Shown: in pieces, positions 25,200 to 34,192 of the stretch
Layout of the letters: every line of letters starts with the position of its first letter
How positions within the stretch are numbered: position 1 is the first letter of the stretch
Assembly: GCA_964541525.1 (NCBI GenBank)
Contig: CAZIQF010000001.1
Span: 111,226 to 175,225 of the forward strand
DNA length: 64,000 nucleotides
Direction of reading: 5' to 3'
From: UBA1737 sp964541525
GTDB lineage: Bacteria > Bacillota_I > Bacilli_A > ML615J-28 > CAG-313
Translations under genes and position numbers: made by a program
The notes under the pieces: model-generated
What the model saw: only the letters and a program-made list of their open reading frames with translations
Databases searched by the model: none
What the model was told of the DNA's origin: nothing

Positions 25200-26084
25200 C
25201 TATTCAAAGCGATCCTTACCATGGAAGAATGCTGCAACTAGTCCTGGACCAGTATGTGAACCTATAATAGTGCCAATATAGCTATAGACAATTTCTTTAA
25301 ATCCTAATTCTCTTTGTAACATTTCCCCTAATTCAATCGCATCATCAATTGCATGTGAGTGGGAAATATAAAGGGTTTGTTCACTAGGATTAAATGCTGC
25401 TTCTTCAATTACTGTTTTCATTTTCTTTAATGTATCGGTTTTTCCATGACCTTTTTTATATACTAATAGATGGCCTGCAGTATCAAGTCTTAAAACTGGT
25501 CTAATACTTAAGACATTACCAAAGATTGATGCAATTTTTGTAACACGTCCACCTTTTGCAAGATAAGTTAATGTATTAGTTGTAAAGTAAGGATTAACAC
25601 CAACTTTAACTTTTTCTAAATACTCAACAACGCTTTCAATACTTTCGCCTTCACTACGCATTTTTGCTGCTTCAAGTAGAAGCATTCCATAGCCTAAAGA
25701 TGCTAAAGTTGAATCAACAATATAGATTACAGCATCAGGATATTCTTTTAATACTCTTTCCCTTGCTTGAAGCATATTATTATAAGTACCAGAGATACCA
25801 CTACCTAATGAGATATGGACAATTGGTTGATGATATTCCATTAAGCCTTTTAAGAATAAATAACCTTCTTCAATATTCACGGCAGTAGTCTTATACATTT
25901 TACCACCAATCATACTACGATAATAGTTAATTAAATCTTCTTGTTCCATTGTATCAGTATATTCGTTTTCATCATCATAATAATGCATTAATAGTGGAAT
26001 AATATTATTTTTTTTACAGACATCCATTGATAAATCACAACCAGAGTCCGTACTAATAATATATTTTAATTCTTCTTGTTTCAT
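25200..26084 (-). CDS. DegV family fatty-acid-binding protein
   Basis: 294 residues of the two-domain DegV fold. The N-terminal T-D-S-G-C-D-L and the S-L-G-S-G-I-S-G-T-Y ligand loop (near residue 93) are typical, and G-G-R-V-T-K fits the second domain. Bacterial DegV/FakB proteins bind a fatty acid and present it to the FakA kinase. No fakA gene is in this window. A second, more distant DegV lies at 49466-50347. Confidence 0.9.
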   Translation of the reverse strand: MKQEELKYIISTDSGCDLSMDVCKKNNIIPLLMHYYDDENEYTDTMEQEDLINYYRSMIGGKMYKTTAVNIEEGYLFLKGLMEYHQPIVHISLGSGISGTYNNMLQARERVLKEYPDAVIYIVDSTLASLGYGMLLLEAAKMRSEGESIESVVEYLEKVKVGVNPYFTTNTLTYLAKGGRVTKIASIFGNVLSIRPVLRLDTAGHLLVYKKGHGKTDTLKKMKTVIEEAAFNPSEQTLYISHSHAIDDAIELGEMLQRELGFKEIVYSYIGTIIGSHTGPGLVAAFFHGKDRFE

Positions 26085-26199
26085 TTTTTACCTCCAAAAC
26101 AATTTATTTCATTAAACATTATAATATAGAAGATTAAAAAAATCAACCATTTTTAACCAATTTGAACTCTATTGTTTAAGCCTTAAAAAGTAGAATAGA

Positions 26200-26232
26200 A
26201 ATAAAGACTCTACAATTAGTAGAATCTTTATT
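26200..26232 (-). terminator. Terminator after the DUF4250 gene
   Basis: A near-perfect stem (AATAAAGACTCTAC with GTAGAATCTTTATT) sits at the end of the pepP-DUF4250 operon with flanking A/T tracts. Confidence 0.72.
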
Positions 26233-26413
26233 TTAATTTAATTTGATTAATTGATTCATCATAAATGTAATTATTCTTACATAGAATAGCTAATAAATCA
26301 TTATAATTGATGTCTTCTTCCTCACAAAGATTTAATAAATCATCATACTTATCTCTTAAATATGTATTAATAATTGAGACTAGAAGCGCAATATTCATTG
26401 ACAAATTAATCAT
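26228..26413 (-). CDS. DUF4250 domain small protein
   Basis: 61 residues starting at the ATG that shares its A with the pepP stop (TAATG at 26411-26415). The pattern M-x-N-I-A-L-L-V-S-I-I-N-T-Y-L-R-D, then L-C-E-E-E-D-I, then Y-I-Y-D-E-S-I-N-Q matches the short DUF4250 family. Its function is not known. Translation is coupled to aminopeptidase P. Confidence 0.75.
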   Translation of the reverse strand: MINLSMNIALLVSIINTYLRDKYDDLLNLCEEEDINYNDLLAILCKNNYIYDESINQIKLK

Positions 26414-28200
26414 TAGATGGCCTCGACAATTTGCTTCAACCATTCATTTTCTGCTTTTGTTAGATATGGTGATAGCATTTCATATACGCGTTGATGATAT
26501 GCATGAATTTGGGCTTTTTCTACTTCGGTCAATAAACTTAAATCAATCGCATCAATTTCATATGGAGCAAGGGTTAAATCATCAAAACATAAGAATTGTC
26601 CAAATGCTGTAGTTTGATTTTCTTTACATAAAACTAAATTTTCAATTCTAACTCCAAATTCACCAGGAAGATATACACCTGGTTCATTGGAAGTAATCAT
26701 TCCAACCTCAAATGAATAATTAGCACGAATTACTGATGGTGAAATGTTTTGAGGACCTTCATGAACATTTAGTAATGAACCGACACCATGTCCTGTACCA
26801 TGATTATAATTTAATCCATATTTGAATAAAGCACTTCTCGCAAGAATATCTAAATTAGCTCCTGATGTTCCCTTAATGAATACTGCATTACTCAACGCAA
26901 GATGTCCTTTTAAAACTAAGGTATAATAAGTTTTTTCTTTCGCAGATAATTGGCCTAAACTAATTGTTCGTGTAACATCAGTTGTTCCTTCTAAATATTG
27001 TCCACCAGAATCAACAAGTAAAAATGATTGTTGATCAAGAGTTTTATTAGTTGCCTCTGTTGCTGAATAATGAATGATTGCACCATGTTCCTTATATCCT
27101 GCAATGGTTTCAAAACTTAAACCAATAAAATTTGTTTGTTCTTTTCTAAATCTTTCTAAAATATCGCTAGCTGATATTTCAGTTAAATCCACTTTACCAA
27201 TATTTTGTTTTAAATAATAGATAAATTTAGTTAATGCCACACCATCTTTTAAATGGGCAAGATAGGCATTTTTTATTTCAGTTTCATTTTTAATCGCTTT
27301 AAACATCGTAGTAGGATTAAGTTTATTAACAATTTGATGTCCCTCAACACATCCATAAATACGATAGTTTACTTTGTTTTCATCAATCATTAACACTACT
27401 GATTTACTCATTGATTGAAGATCTTGATAAATCTGATTATATGGCTTAATTGTTACTAAATCGGTTTCTAAATTATTAATAATCGTTTTTGATAAAATTG
27501 ATTCATTAAGATATAAAGTACACTCATTCATTGAAAGTGTAACATAAGATAAAAAGACTGGGTTACATTCAACATCGGCACCACGTAAATTTAATAACCA
27601 CGCTATATCATCTAATGATGTAAGAACTAACATATCCGCACCTGCTGAAAGTAAAGCACTTCTAACTCGCTTAAATTTACTAGTTCTTGATTCACCTGCA
27701 TATTCTAAACCTAATTCATAAACAGACTTATGCGATAATTCCGGACGATCTTTCCAAATATCACCGACTAAATCTAATTCATAATTATATTTAAGTTCCA
27801 AATTATTTAATGCTTGTTTAAGACTCTTCACAAAGCCAATTGATACAACACGTCCATCAAAACCAATACAATTGTGCTTAGTTAATTTATTTTTTAAGAA
27901 CTCAAGAATTGTTGGTACGCCAGCTTCACCCATTTTATATAAAGTTATTGTAGTTCCTTCAAGTTCGGATTCAGCTTGTAAAAAATAGCGTCCATCAGTC
28001 CATAAACCAGCTTCATCCATAGTAATAACACAAGTACCAGCACTACCAGTAAAACCAGTTATGTATGATCGTGATTTAAAATAATCACCTACATATTCTG
28101 AGCCATGAAAATCATTTGTAGGTACAATATAAGCATCCACTTCTAATTTTTTCATTTTAGCTCTTAATTTTGCTAATCTTTCAATAATGATTTCGTTCAT
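26413..28200 (-). CDS. pepP: Xaa-Pro aminopeptidase, M24B family
   Basis: 595 residues: two creatinase-like N-terminal domains (to about 300) and a C-terminal pita-bread metallopeptidase. Likely ligands are D in L-V-D-S-G-G and T-D-V-T-R, H in H-G-T-G-H-G-V-G, and E in S-N-E-P-G and V-R-I-E-N. It is the long, eukaryote-like aminopeptidase P form common in gut Bacillota. It releases N-terminal residues before proline. The downstream DUF4250 gene is coupled by TAATG. Confidence 0.93.
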   Translation of the reverse strand: MNEIIIERLAKLRAKMKKLEVDAYIVPTNDFHGSEYVGDYFKSRSYITGFTGSAGTCVITMDEAGLWTDGRYFLQAESELEGTTITLYKMGEAGVPTILEFLKNKLTKHNCIGFDGRVVSIGFVKSLKQALNNLELKYNYELDLVGDIWKDRPELSHKSVYELGLEYAGESRTSKFKRVRSALLSAGADMLVLTSLDDIAWLLNLRGADVECNPVFLSYVTLSMNECTLYLNESILSKTIINNLETDLVTIKPYNQIYQDLQSMSKSVVLMIDENKVNYRIYGCVEGHQIVNKLNPTTMFKAIKNETEIKNAYLAHLKDGVALTKFIYYLKQNIGKVDLTEISASDILERFRKEQTNFIGLSFETIAGYKEHGAIIHYSATEATNKTLDQQSFLLVDSGGQYLEGTTDVTRTISLGQLSAKEKTYYTLVLKGHLALSNAVFIKGTSGANLDILARSALFKYGLNYNHGTGHGVGSLLNVHEGPQNISPSVIRANYSFEVGMITSNEPGVYLPGEFGVRIENLVLCKENQTTAFGQFLCFDDLTLAPYEIDAIDLSLLTEVEKAQIHAYHQRVYEMLSPYLTKAENEWLKQIVEAI

Positions 28201-28280
28201 TTTATTCCTTCTTTCAACTTTTTTCGATAATTTTATAATTAATTTAACTTGAGTTAATATTTCTTTTATATACTTCTATT

Positions 28281-28420
28281 GTAGATATTTAAAGTCTGGG
28301 AATTCTCTTTAAATTCTTCCCCCATAATAGGTGTCTATAATCTACGAAAACAAATTCATCTTCATAAAAACTCCCAGACTAGACACGAAGGATTAGAAAT
28401 AAAACTTCTAATCCTTTTTT
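28281..28420 (+). ncRNA. Candidate small RNA with interleaved pairings and its own terminator
   Basis: The 310-base gap between pepP and the histidine kinase holds a plus-strand structured segment. Three complementary pairs interleave: GTAGAT (28281) with ATCTAC (28340), AGTCTGGGA (28293) with TCCCAGACT (28372), and GTGTCTA (28331) with TAGACAC (28380). They are followed by an 11-base-pair terminator stem and TTTTTT (28388-28420). No plus-strand gene follows; the next gene is convergent, so this is more likely a free RNA than a leader. It does not look like 6S, SRP, tmRNA or RNase P RNA to me. The promoter is not clear. Confidence 0.55.
28388..28420 (+). terminator. Terminator of the small RNA candidate
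   Basis: AAGGATTAGAA pairs with TTCTAATCCTT around a short loop, followed by six T. Confidence 0.82.
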
Positions 28421-28472
28421 ATTATACCACAAAAATTCATTTACTACCCAGTGATTGATAAGAAAATAAAAA

Positions 28473-28511
28473 AATACATTGATAAAAGAACAAGTTCTTT
28501 ACCAATGTATT
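28473..28511 (-). terminator. Terminator of the two-component operon
   Basis: A long, slightly imperfect stem (AATACATTGAT...ACCAATGTATT with GAAC/GTTC at the tip) lies directly after the histidine kinase stop, with a minus-strand run of T. Confidence 0.75.
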
Positions 28512-29575
28512 TAATTTTCTAGATATAAAGGCAAGGTTACATTAATGGTTGTACCTTTTCCTAATTCTGATTCAACATCAATTATGCCCCCACATAGATA
28601 AACAATCTTATGGACTAATGCAAGACCTAAACCATTTCCAGCTTTTGAGTGTGATTTATCACCTTGATAAAATTTATCAAACATATGCGTTTGCGTTTCT
28701 TGATCCATACCAATGCCATAATCAGTAATATTAATTGTTACAGAATTACTATTCGATTTAATAGCAATTTTAATAACACTATCCTCATATGAAAACTTAA
28801 TAGCGTTGGAAATAATATTCATCCATACTTGTTGTAATAGCTCTTCATCACTAATGATATTAAAATCAGGAATATCAATATCAAATTCAATACGCTTTTG
28901 TTCCCAAGATGATTGAAGTAAAATAATTACTTCCCTAAGTTGTTCACTAATATTATATTCAGTTTTATTAATTTCAACTTCTTGATTTTCTAATTTAGAT
29001 ATTTTTAAGATATTGGAAGTTAGATTAGTTAATTTTGTTGTTGCATCAAAAATAATATCAATATATTTTTTTCGTTCGGTTGGTGTTAATTTATCATCTT
29101 CTAATAATGTTACATAGCCTTGGATTGTTGCAAGTGGTGTTTTAAATTCATGAGATACATTAGAAATAAAATCACTACGAAGTGTTTCAATTTCAGCTAA
29201 TTTGGAAGCCATAATGTTAAAATTTTGAATTAAAACGTTAAGTTCTGAATCATCATCCACATTAACGGGAATTTCAACAGATACCTTAAAATCACCTTGA
29301 GCAATTTGTTTCATTCCACTTGATAAATCTTTGAAAGGTTTAATGGTACGATAGCCAAATAACGCACCTATAATTGTGCCTAATATAATACTTGACAACA
29401 ACATTGAAATAATGGTGCCAACAAATCCAAACCTTCCACCAATTTCTAAAAATCTTAACTGATGTAAAATCACCATCACAATTCCTAAAATAATTGATGA
29501 TGCTAACATAACATTAAAAATCATCAAGATAATTTTCCAAATAAACTTTTTTGATAGTGGTTGTTTATTTTTCAT
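28511..29575 (-). CDS. Sensor histidine kinase
   Basis: 354 residues. Two N-terminal transmembrane helices (about 12-37 and 48-70) are separated by only a short outside loop, followed by HAMP. The HisKA box is S-N-V-S-H-E-F-K-T-P near residue 140, and a HATPase domain has N-box and G-N-G-L-G-L-A. The short loop suggests it senses a membrane state or works with a membrane partner. The start overlaps the response regulator stop by four bases (ATGA). Confidence 0.92.
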   Translation of the reverse strand: MKNKQPLSKKFIWKIILMIFNVMLASSIILGIVMVILHQLRFLEIGGRFGFVGTIISMLLSSIILGTIIGALFGYRTIKPFKDLSSGMKQIAQGDFKVSVEIPVNVDDDSELNVLIQNFNIMASKLAEIETLRSDFISNVSHEFKTPLATIQGYVTLLEDDKLTPTERKKYIDIIFDATTKLTNLTSNILKISKLENQEVEINKTEYNISEQLREVIILLQSSWEQKRIEFDIDIPDFNIISDEELLQQVWMNIISNAIKFSYEDSVIKIAIKSNSNSVTINITDYGIGMDQETQTHMFDKFYQGDKSHSKAGNGLGLALVHKIVYLCGGIIDVESELGKGTTINVTLPLYLEN

Positions 29576-30243
29576 TTCTTAACGACCTTATAACCAATAC
29601 CCCTAACTGTTACGATTTCGAAGTCAGGACTATCTTTGAATTTATCTCTTAACCGATTGATATGAACATCAATTGTTCTTTCATCTGATTCACTAAGCAT
29701 ACCCCAAAATTCATTCATTAGTTTAGTTCGAGTAAAAATTTGATTAGGATAAGAGAACAATTTAAATAAAATATTGAACTCTTTTTGTGGTAATTCAATC
29801 GTTTCTTTTGGTGTTACAACACTATATGTATCATAATCTAGTGTTGTTGATCCAATTGTAACCTTTTTATCACTATTGATTTTTGCTCTTCTAAGTAATG
29901 CTCCTACTCTTAACACTAGTTCTTCTAAATTAATTGGTTTGACCAAATAATCATCGGCACCTACTGAAAATCCTTCGACTTTATTAGAAAATTCTTCACA
30001 AGAGGTAATAATTAAAATCGGAATTTCAATTTTTTCTTCTCTTAACGATTTGGTAAAGGCATAGCCATCAATACCTGGCATCATTATATCAGTGATAATC
30101 AAATCAATATAATTAACATCAATTACATCATATGCATCATTAGCATTGTAACTTTGATAAACTTTATAGCCATTTTTAGTTAATACTTTGCTGATTAAAT
30201 AGTTTAAATTAATATCATCGTCTACTACTAATATTTTAAACAT
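29572..30243 (-). CDS. OmpR/PhoB-type response regulator
   Basis: 223 residues. The receiver domain has the acidic pair D-D-D near residue 8, the phospho-acceptor Asp in I-I-T-D-I-M-M-P near 52 and Lys in V-K-P near 102. The C-terminal winged helix ends G-I-G-Y-K-V. It is paired with the histidine kinase through an overlapping start. No target operon is adjacent, so the regulon is unknown. Confidence 0.92.
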   Translation of the reverse strand: MFKILVVDDDINLNYLISKVLTKNGYKVYQSYNANDAYDVIDVNYIDLIITDIMMPGIDGYAFTKSLREEKIEIPILIITSCEEFSNKVEGFSVGADDYLVKPINLEELVLRVGALLRRAKINSDKKVTIGSTTLDYDTYSVVTPKETIELPQKEFNILFKLFSYPNQIFTRTKLMNEFWGMLSESDERTIDVHINRLRDKFKDSPDFEIVTVRGIGYKVVKK

Positions 30244-30417
30244 TTGATCCCTCCTTATATTTATACATTAATATTATACATCAATTTTGTAAACTAAGTT
30301 TTAATAAAGTTAATTTATTTTTATTATATGTTAATAATTAGTTAAAAGAAATTTACTATAATATTTATAGATAAACTAAAAAAATATATTTTTATCACAT
30401 GAAAGGAGAATTTTCTA

Positions 30418-31035
30418 ATGCAAGATCCCTATCAAGTTTTAGGCGTCAGCCCTAATGCAACCGATGATGAAGTAAAAGAAGCATACCGCAAACTTGCAAA
30501 AAAATATCATCCCGATTTAAATCAAGATAAAGTTTACGCTGAAAAGATGATGAAAGAAATCAATTTTGCCTATGATACAATTAAAAAGATTCGCGAAGGA
30601 AATCCTAGTACTAATAACGATCAAGGATATAACAATAATTATAATTATTATGATGGTTATAATCGTAATGGCTATAATCAAGTTGAACAATTAATTAGAA
30701 ATCGTGATTTTTATACTGCAAGAGTAATTTTAAATTCAATGAATAATAATGAAGCAAAATGGTATTATTATAGTTCGCTTGCTAATTATGGATTAAACGA
30801 TTTCGTTACTGCGAAACAACATATTAATATTGCCTGTAATTTAGATCCAAGTAATGCTGAATATCAAAGAATCAAAATTTTAATTAATAATCAAAGGAGT
30901 GCGGGCTTTAGTGGGGTTAGATATACTACTACTGCTCACCCATTTCGTTTGTTTGATTTCATCTTCAAACTAATGATTTTTTCTGCAGTGATTAGATTTA
31001 TCTTTTCAATTTTCATTTCATGTTTTGCGAGGTAA
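30418..31035 (+). CDS. J-domain protein with membrane tail
   Basis: 205 residues. An N-terminal J-domain of about 60 residues keeps H-P-D in K-K-Y-H-P-D-L. Then come an Asn/Tyr-rich linker, a TPR-like helical region (about 90-165) and a hydrophobic C-terminal helix. It lacks the Gly/Phe, zinc-finger and client domains of DnaJ. It therefore recruits DnaK to a specific, probably membrane-near task and does not act as the general co-chaperone. AAAGGAGA precedes the ATG. The next gene starts 14 bases after the stop. Confidence 0.88.
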   Translation: MQDPYQVLGVSPNATDDEVKEAYRKLAKKYHPDLNQDKVYAEKMMKEINFAYDTIKKIREGNPSTNNDQGYNNNYNYYDGYNRNGYNQVEQLIRNRDFYTARVILNSMNNNEAKWYYYSSLANYGLNDFVTAKQHINIACNLDPSNAEYQRIKILINNQRSAGFSGVRYTTTAHPFRLFDFIFKLMIFSAVIRFIFSIFISCFAR

Positions 31036-31049
31036 GAAAGGTAGGATTT

Positions 31050-31454
31050 ATGAGTAAATTTAAAAGTTTTATACAAAAATTTTTCTATGGAAGATGTGGT
31101 AATGATTCACTAAATCGTTTTATTTTCTTTCTTTATTTTTTATCTTTTATTCTATTTTTATTTTTTCAACATTATAGTGTTCTAATTGTTAATACCATTT
31201 TATTAATAATTTTTATTTTCAGATTTATGTCAAGAAATATCTATAAAAGAAATCATGAAAATCAAGTATTTATTAACATCGTTAATAAAATTAAACGACC
31301 ATTTCTTCGCTTTTTTCATAAAATTAGAGATCGTAAGACCCATGTTTATCGAAAATGTCCTAATTGTAAAAAAGTATTAAGATTAAGAAAAGTAAAAGGC
31401 GAACATGGTGTCAAATGTCCAATTTGTAATAACCACTTTAAAATCAATATATAA
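31050..31454 (+). CDS. Small membrane protein with C-terminal zinc ribbon
   Basis: 134 residues starting at ATG 31050 (GGTAGGA upstream). Two adjacent hydrophobic helices (about 24-60) are followed by a basic stretch and a zinc ribbon, C-P-N-C...C-P-I-C. This unit is often next to a J-domain gene, as here, which suggests a shared membrane-protein quality role. The function is not proven. Confidence 0.72.
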   Translation: MSKFKSFIQKFFYGRCGNDSLNRFIFFLYFLSFILFLFFQHYSVLIVNTILLIIFIFRFMSRNIYKRNHENQVFINIVNKIKRPFLRFFHKIRDRKTHVYRKCPNCKKVLRLRKVKGEHGVKCPICNNHFKINI

Positions 31455-31455
31455 A

Positions 31456-31481
31456 AATGTTATGACTCAAATCATAACATT
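31456..31481. terminator. Bidirectional terminator
   Basis: AATGTTATGA pairs with TCATAACATT around a six-base loop, followed by eight T on the plus strand, between the zinc-ribbon gene and convergent cls. Confidence 0.82.
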
Positions 31482-31485
31482 TTTT

Positions 31486-33027
31486 TTAAAAGAATGGAGC
31501 AAACAAATTAATGATTCGCACAAAAACTCTTGTAAAAAAGTTTTGTTTAGCAGATTCAATTGTTAAAAGCATTGATTCATCTATCGTCTTCAGAAAATCT
31601 TCCTTCATCGCCAATAATACTGATGTTTTATACATCCATACAGCATTTTCATAGTGATGAATTAAACTACGATAATCAAAATTAATAGTTCCACAAATTG
31701 CATAACAATCATCAGAGATAAAGTTTTTCGCATGAATAAACCCTTTAGTAAATTCATAAATCTTAACTCCTGACTTAATTAGTGGTGTATAAGCATTTTT
31801 ACCCATGACATAAACATATTTTTTATCAGGGATGTGTGGTAAGATTAATCGAACATCAACTCCACGCTTAGCTGCATTCATTAAAGCATTGGTTAATTCT
31901 CGATCTATAATTAAATATGGTGTTGTAATATAAACATAATTAGTTGCTTGATTGATTAGATTTAAATACATATTTTTCGCAATGTTCGGTGCATATAATG
32001 GTCTTGGACCCGTACCAAAAGCTAAATAGTAACCATCATCAACATCTAATTTCTCACTATTTAAGTATTTTGACCATAAGGATACTTTACCACAATTTAA
32101 GTCCCAGTCATAAAGGAAAATTTTTGTTAATTCTTTAACTCCTTTTCCTCTAATTTCAATTGCACTATCTTTCCAATAACCATGAATAACTTTTTCATTA
32201 ATATATTCATCAGCTAGATTAATTCCACCAGTATAAGCAACTTCACCATCGATAATTGTGATTTTGCGATGATTACGATTGTTGTGGGATGAATTAGCTT
32301 TATGAGTATATTTAGCAAAACATTTCGCATTAATTCCTAACTTACATAACTTTTTATAGTAATTACCAGAAACATTGAATAAACTACCAATGTCATCATA
32401 CATAAATCGAACTTCAACACCTTCTCTTACTTTTTCAACTAAAATATCTAAAATACTATCCCACATTTTACCTTCACAAATAATAAAATATTCCATAAAA
32501 ATAAACTGTTTAGCTTCTTTTAAACTACTTAGCAAACTAGCATAAAATAGTTCACCAGTTGGGAAATATTTTCCTGATGTATTTTTATATAAAGTTGCAA
32601 TTGATTCCTTAGATAGGGCCAAAGCATTTTGATATGCTCTTTGATCAAGTATCTTTAATTCATTTAACGTGCTATCATCGACATCAAATAATTTTCCATA
32701 ATCACATTCTAAATTTTTTAAAAACTTTTTTTCATGTCTAGTAATTAATCTACCACCAAAAATAGCATATAATAACGCACCAAATGGTTGGATTAATAAA
32801 ATAATAACTACCCAAGGAAGTTTTCCTTCAACACTCATATCAGTGTTAATTACATAAATCAAAGTTAAAAAACTAATGATATAAGAAAGTACTCTAACGG
32901 GAGTAAGCCATTCAATTAAATATTTTTCTGTACCAAAGATTATAACTAGTTCTAAAATTATTAAAATCGAACAAATAAAATATCTCGAACAAATTATTTT
33001 CCAAGCTTGCCTAAAAAATTTACGCAT
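31486..33027 (-). CDS. cls: Cardiolipin synthase, phospholipase D family
   Basis: 513 residues. Two or three N-terminal hydrophobic helices precede two phospholipase D repeats: H-R-K-I-T-I-I-D near residue 255 and H-A-K-N-F-I-S-D-D near 440. Both have H-x-K and the downstream acidic residue. It joins two phosphatidylglycerols to cardiolipin at the membrane. Single gene. Confidence 0.93.
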   Translation of the reverse strand: MRKFFRQAWKIICSRYFICSILIILELVIIFGTEKYLIEWLTPVRVLSYIISFLTLIYVINTDMSVEGKLPWVVIILLIQPFGALLYAIFGGRLITRHEKKFLKNLECDYGKLFDVDDSTLNELKILDQRAYQNALALSKESIATLYKNTSGKYFPTGELFYASLLSSLKEAKQFIFMEYFIICEGKMWDSILDILVEKVREGVEVRFMYDDIGSLFNVSGNYYKKLCKLGINAKCFAKYTHKANSSHNNRNHRKITIIDGEVAYTGGINLADEYINEKVIHGYWKDSAIEIRGKGVKELTKIFLYDWDLNCGKVSLWSKYLNSEKLDVDDGYYLAFGTGPRPLYAPNIAKNMYLNLINQATNYVYITTPYLIIDRELTNALMNAAKRGVDVRLILPHIPDKKYVYVMGKNAYTPLIKSGVKIYEFTKGFIHAKNFISDDCYAICGTINFDYRSLIHHYENAVWMYKTSVLLAMKEDFLKTIDESMLLTIESAKQNFFTRVFVRIINLFAPFF

Positions 33028-33133
33028 TAATCTTTTCTCCTTTTTGACAAATTATACTCTATCATTATTAAATTTATATTAATTACTATTTAAATAGTTA
33101 TTTTATTAAATATTATTCCACTTTTATTTATGA

Positions 33134-34039
33134 TTAATGTAATTTTTTTAATTTAATCACGAAAAAACCTTCAAAATACGCATTAGGCATCAGACATAAT
33201 GCACCATTAATGGTTGTTGGTAATAGTGGTAAATCAAATTCATCACGATTAATTGGTACAACTTCTACCTTAAATTCTTTTAAAATGTGATTTATGACCA
33301 TTTCATTTTCAATATTTAGGATTGAACAAGTTGAATAAATCATTTCCGAACCAGGTTTTAAAATTGTTAATGCTTTTTTCAAAAGACTGATTTGTAATCT
33401 TGATGAATTTTCAACTAATTTTAATGAAATTTGGTTAAAACTATCATCCCTTAAATTAAGCGTTCCACTACCACTACATGGAGCGTCTAATATAATTTGA
33501 TCAAACCGAAAATAATCATCTAACTTTTTGGAATCAACAAGCATAAAATTAATCTTAGTAGCTCCTAACTTTGCAACATTACATTGCAATCGCTCCATTC
33601 TAATTTTATTAATTTCACAAGCAGTAATAAAAGCATTATTATTTGTTAATGCTGCTAGATATGTCGTTTTGCTACCAGGAGCAGCACACATATCTAAAAT
33701 ATCCGTGTTAGGCTTAGGATTAAGCAAATATGCCGCTAGTTGACTTGATAAACTTTGTAAATAAATCTTACCACTTTCACATAAAGCCAGAGCTAAAACT
33801 TCTTTACTATTAATATGTTTTAGTACTAAGGAATCAGGCATTCCTTTAACTGTTTCATAGCTTATTTGTAATTTATCTAAAGCATTTATCACTTCTTCAA
33901 TATTCGACTTTAACGTATTAACTCTAATTGTTACAAACCGAGAACCTAAGTAACCAGCTTCAATTTTTTGGTATAACGCCTCACCATATTGTTTGACTAA
34001 TAAATGTTTTAAAAATTCAGGAATTGCTTTTTCATTCAT
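33134..34039 (-). CDS. RNA (cytosine-5-)-methyltransferase, NOL1/NOP2/sun (RsmB/RsmF) family
   Basis: 301 residues. SAM-binding C-A-A-P-G-S-K-T near 118, then the two cysteine motifs of this family, D-A-P-C-S-G-S-G near 184 and Y-S-T-C-S-I near 236. It methylates C5 of a cytosine in rRNA or tRNA. It lacks the NusB-like N-terminus of RsmB and the long C-terminal tail of RsmF, so it is a short core form. The exact target base is unknown. Confidence 0.88.
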   Translation of the reverse strand: MNEKAIPEFLKHLLVKQYGEALYQKIEAGYLGSRFVTIRVNTLKSNIEEVINALDKLQISYETVKGMPDSLVLKHINSKEVLALALCESGKIYLQSLSSQLAAYLLNPKPNTDILDMCAAPGSKTTYLAALTNNNAFITACEINKIRMERLQCNVAKLGATKINFMLVDSKKLDDYFRFDQIILDAPCSGSGTLNLRDDSFNQISLKLVENSSRLQISLLKKALTILKPGSEMIYSTCSILNIENEMVINHILKEFKVEVVPINRDEFDLPLLPTTINGALCLMPNAYFEGFFVIKLKKLH

Positions 34040-34192
34040 AGTATCTTCTCTTTCTACAATTAATTATAACAATTTTTTTGAAATTTTGCTAGATGCTAAC
34101 ATTTTATTTTAATATAATATTGTTTTTTCTTAACTTTAGATGAACTTTTATAGTATAATATTAGTATCAAACTAAATAAATGAGAGGTAAAT

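Noticed and set aside
28281..28420. 6S RNA, SRP RNA or a known riboswitch for the structured segment
   Set aside because: Too short for 6S, no SRP GGAAG loop, and no plus-strand gene downstream to regulate.
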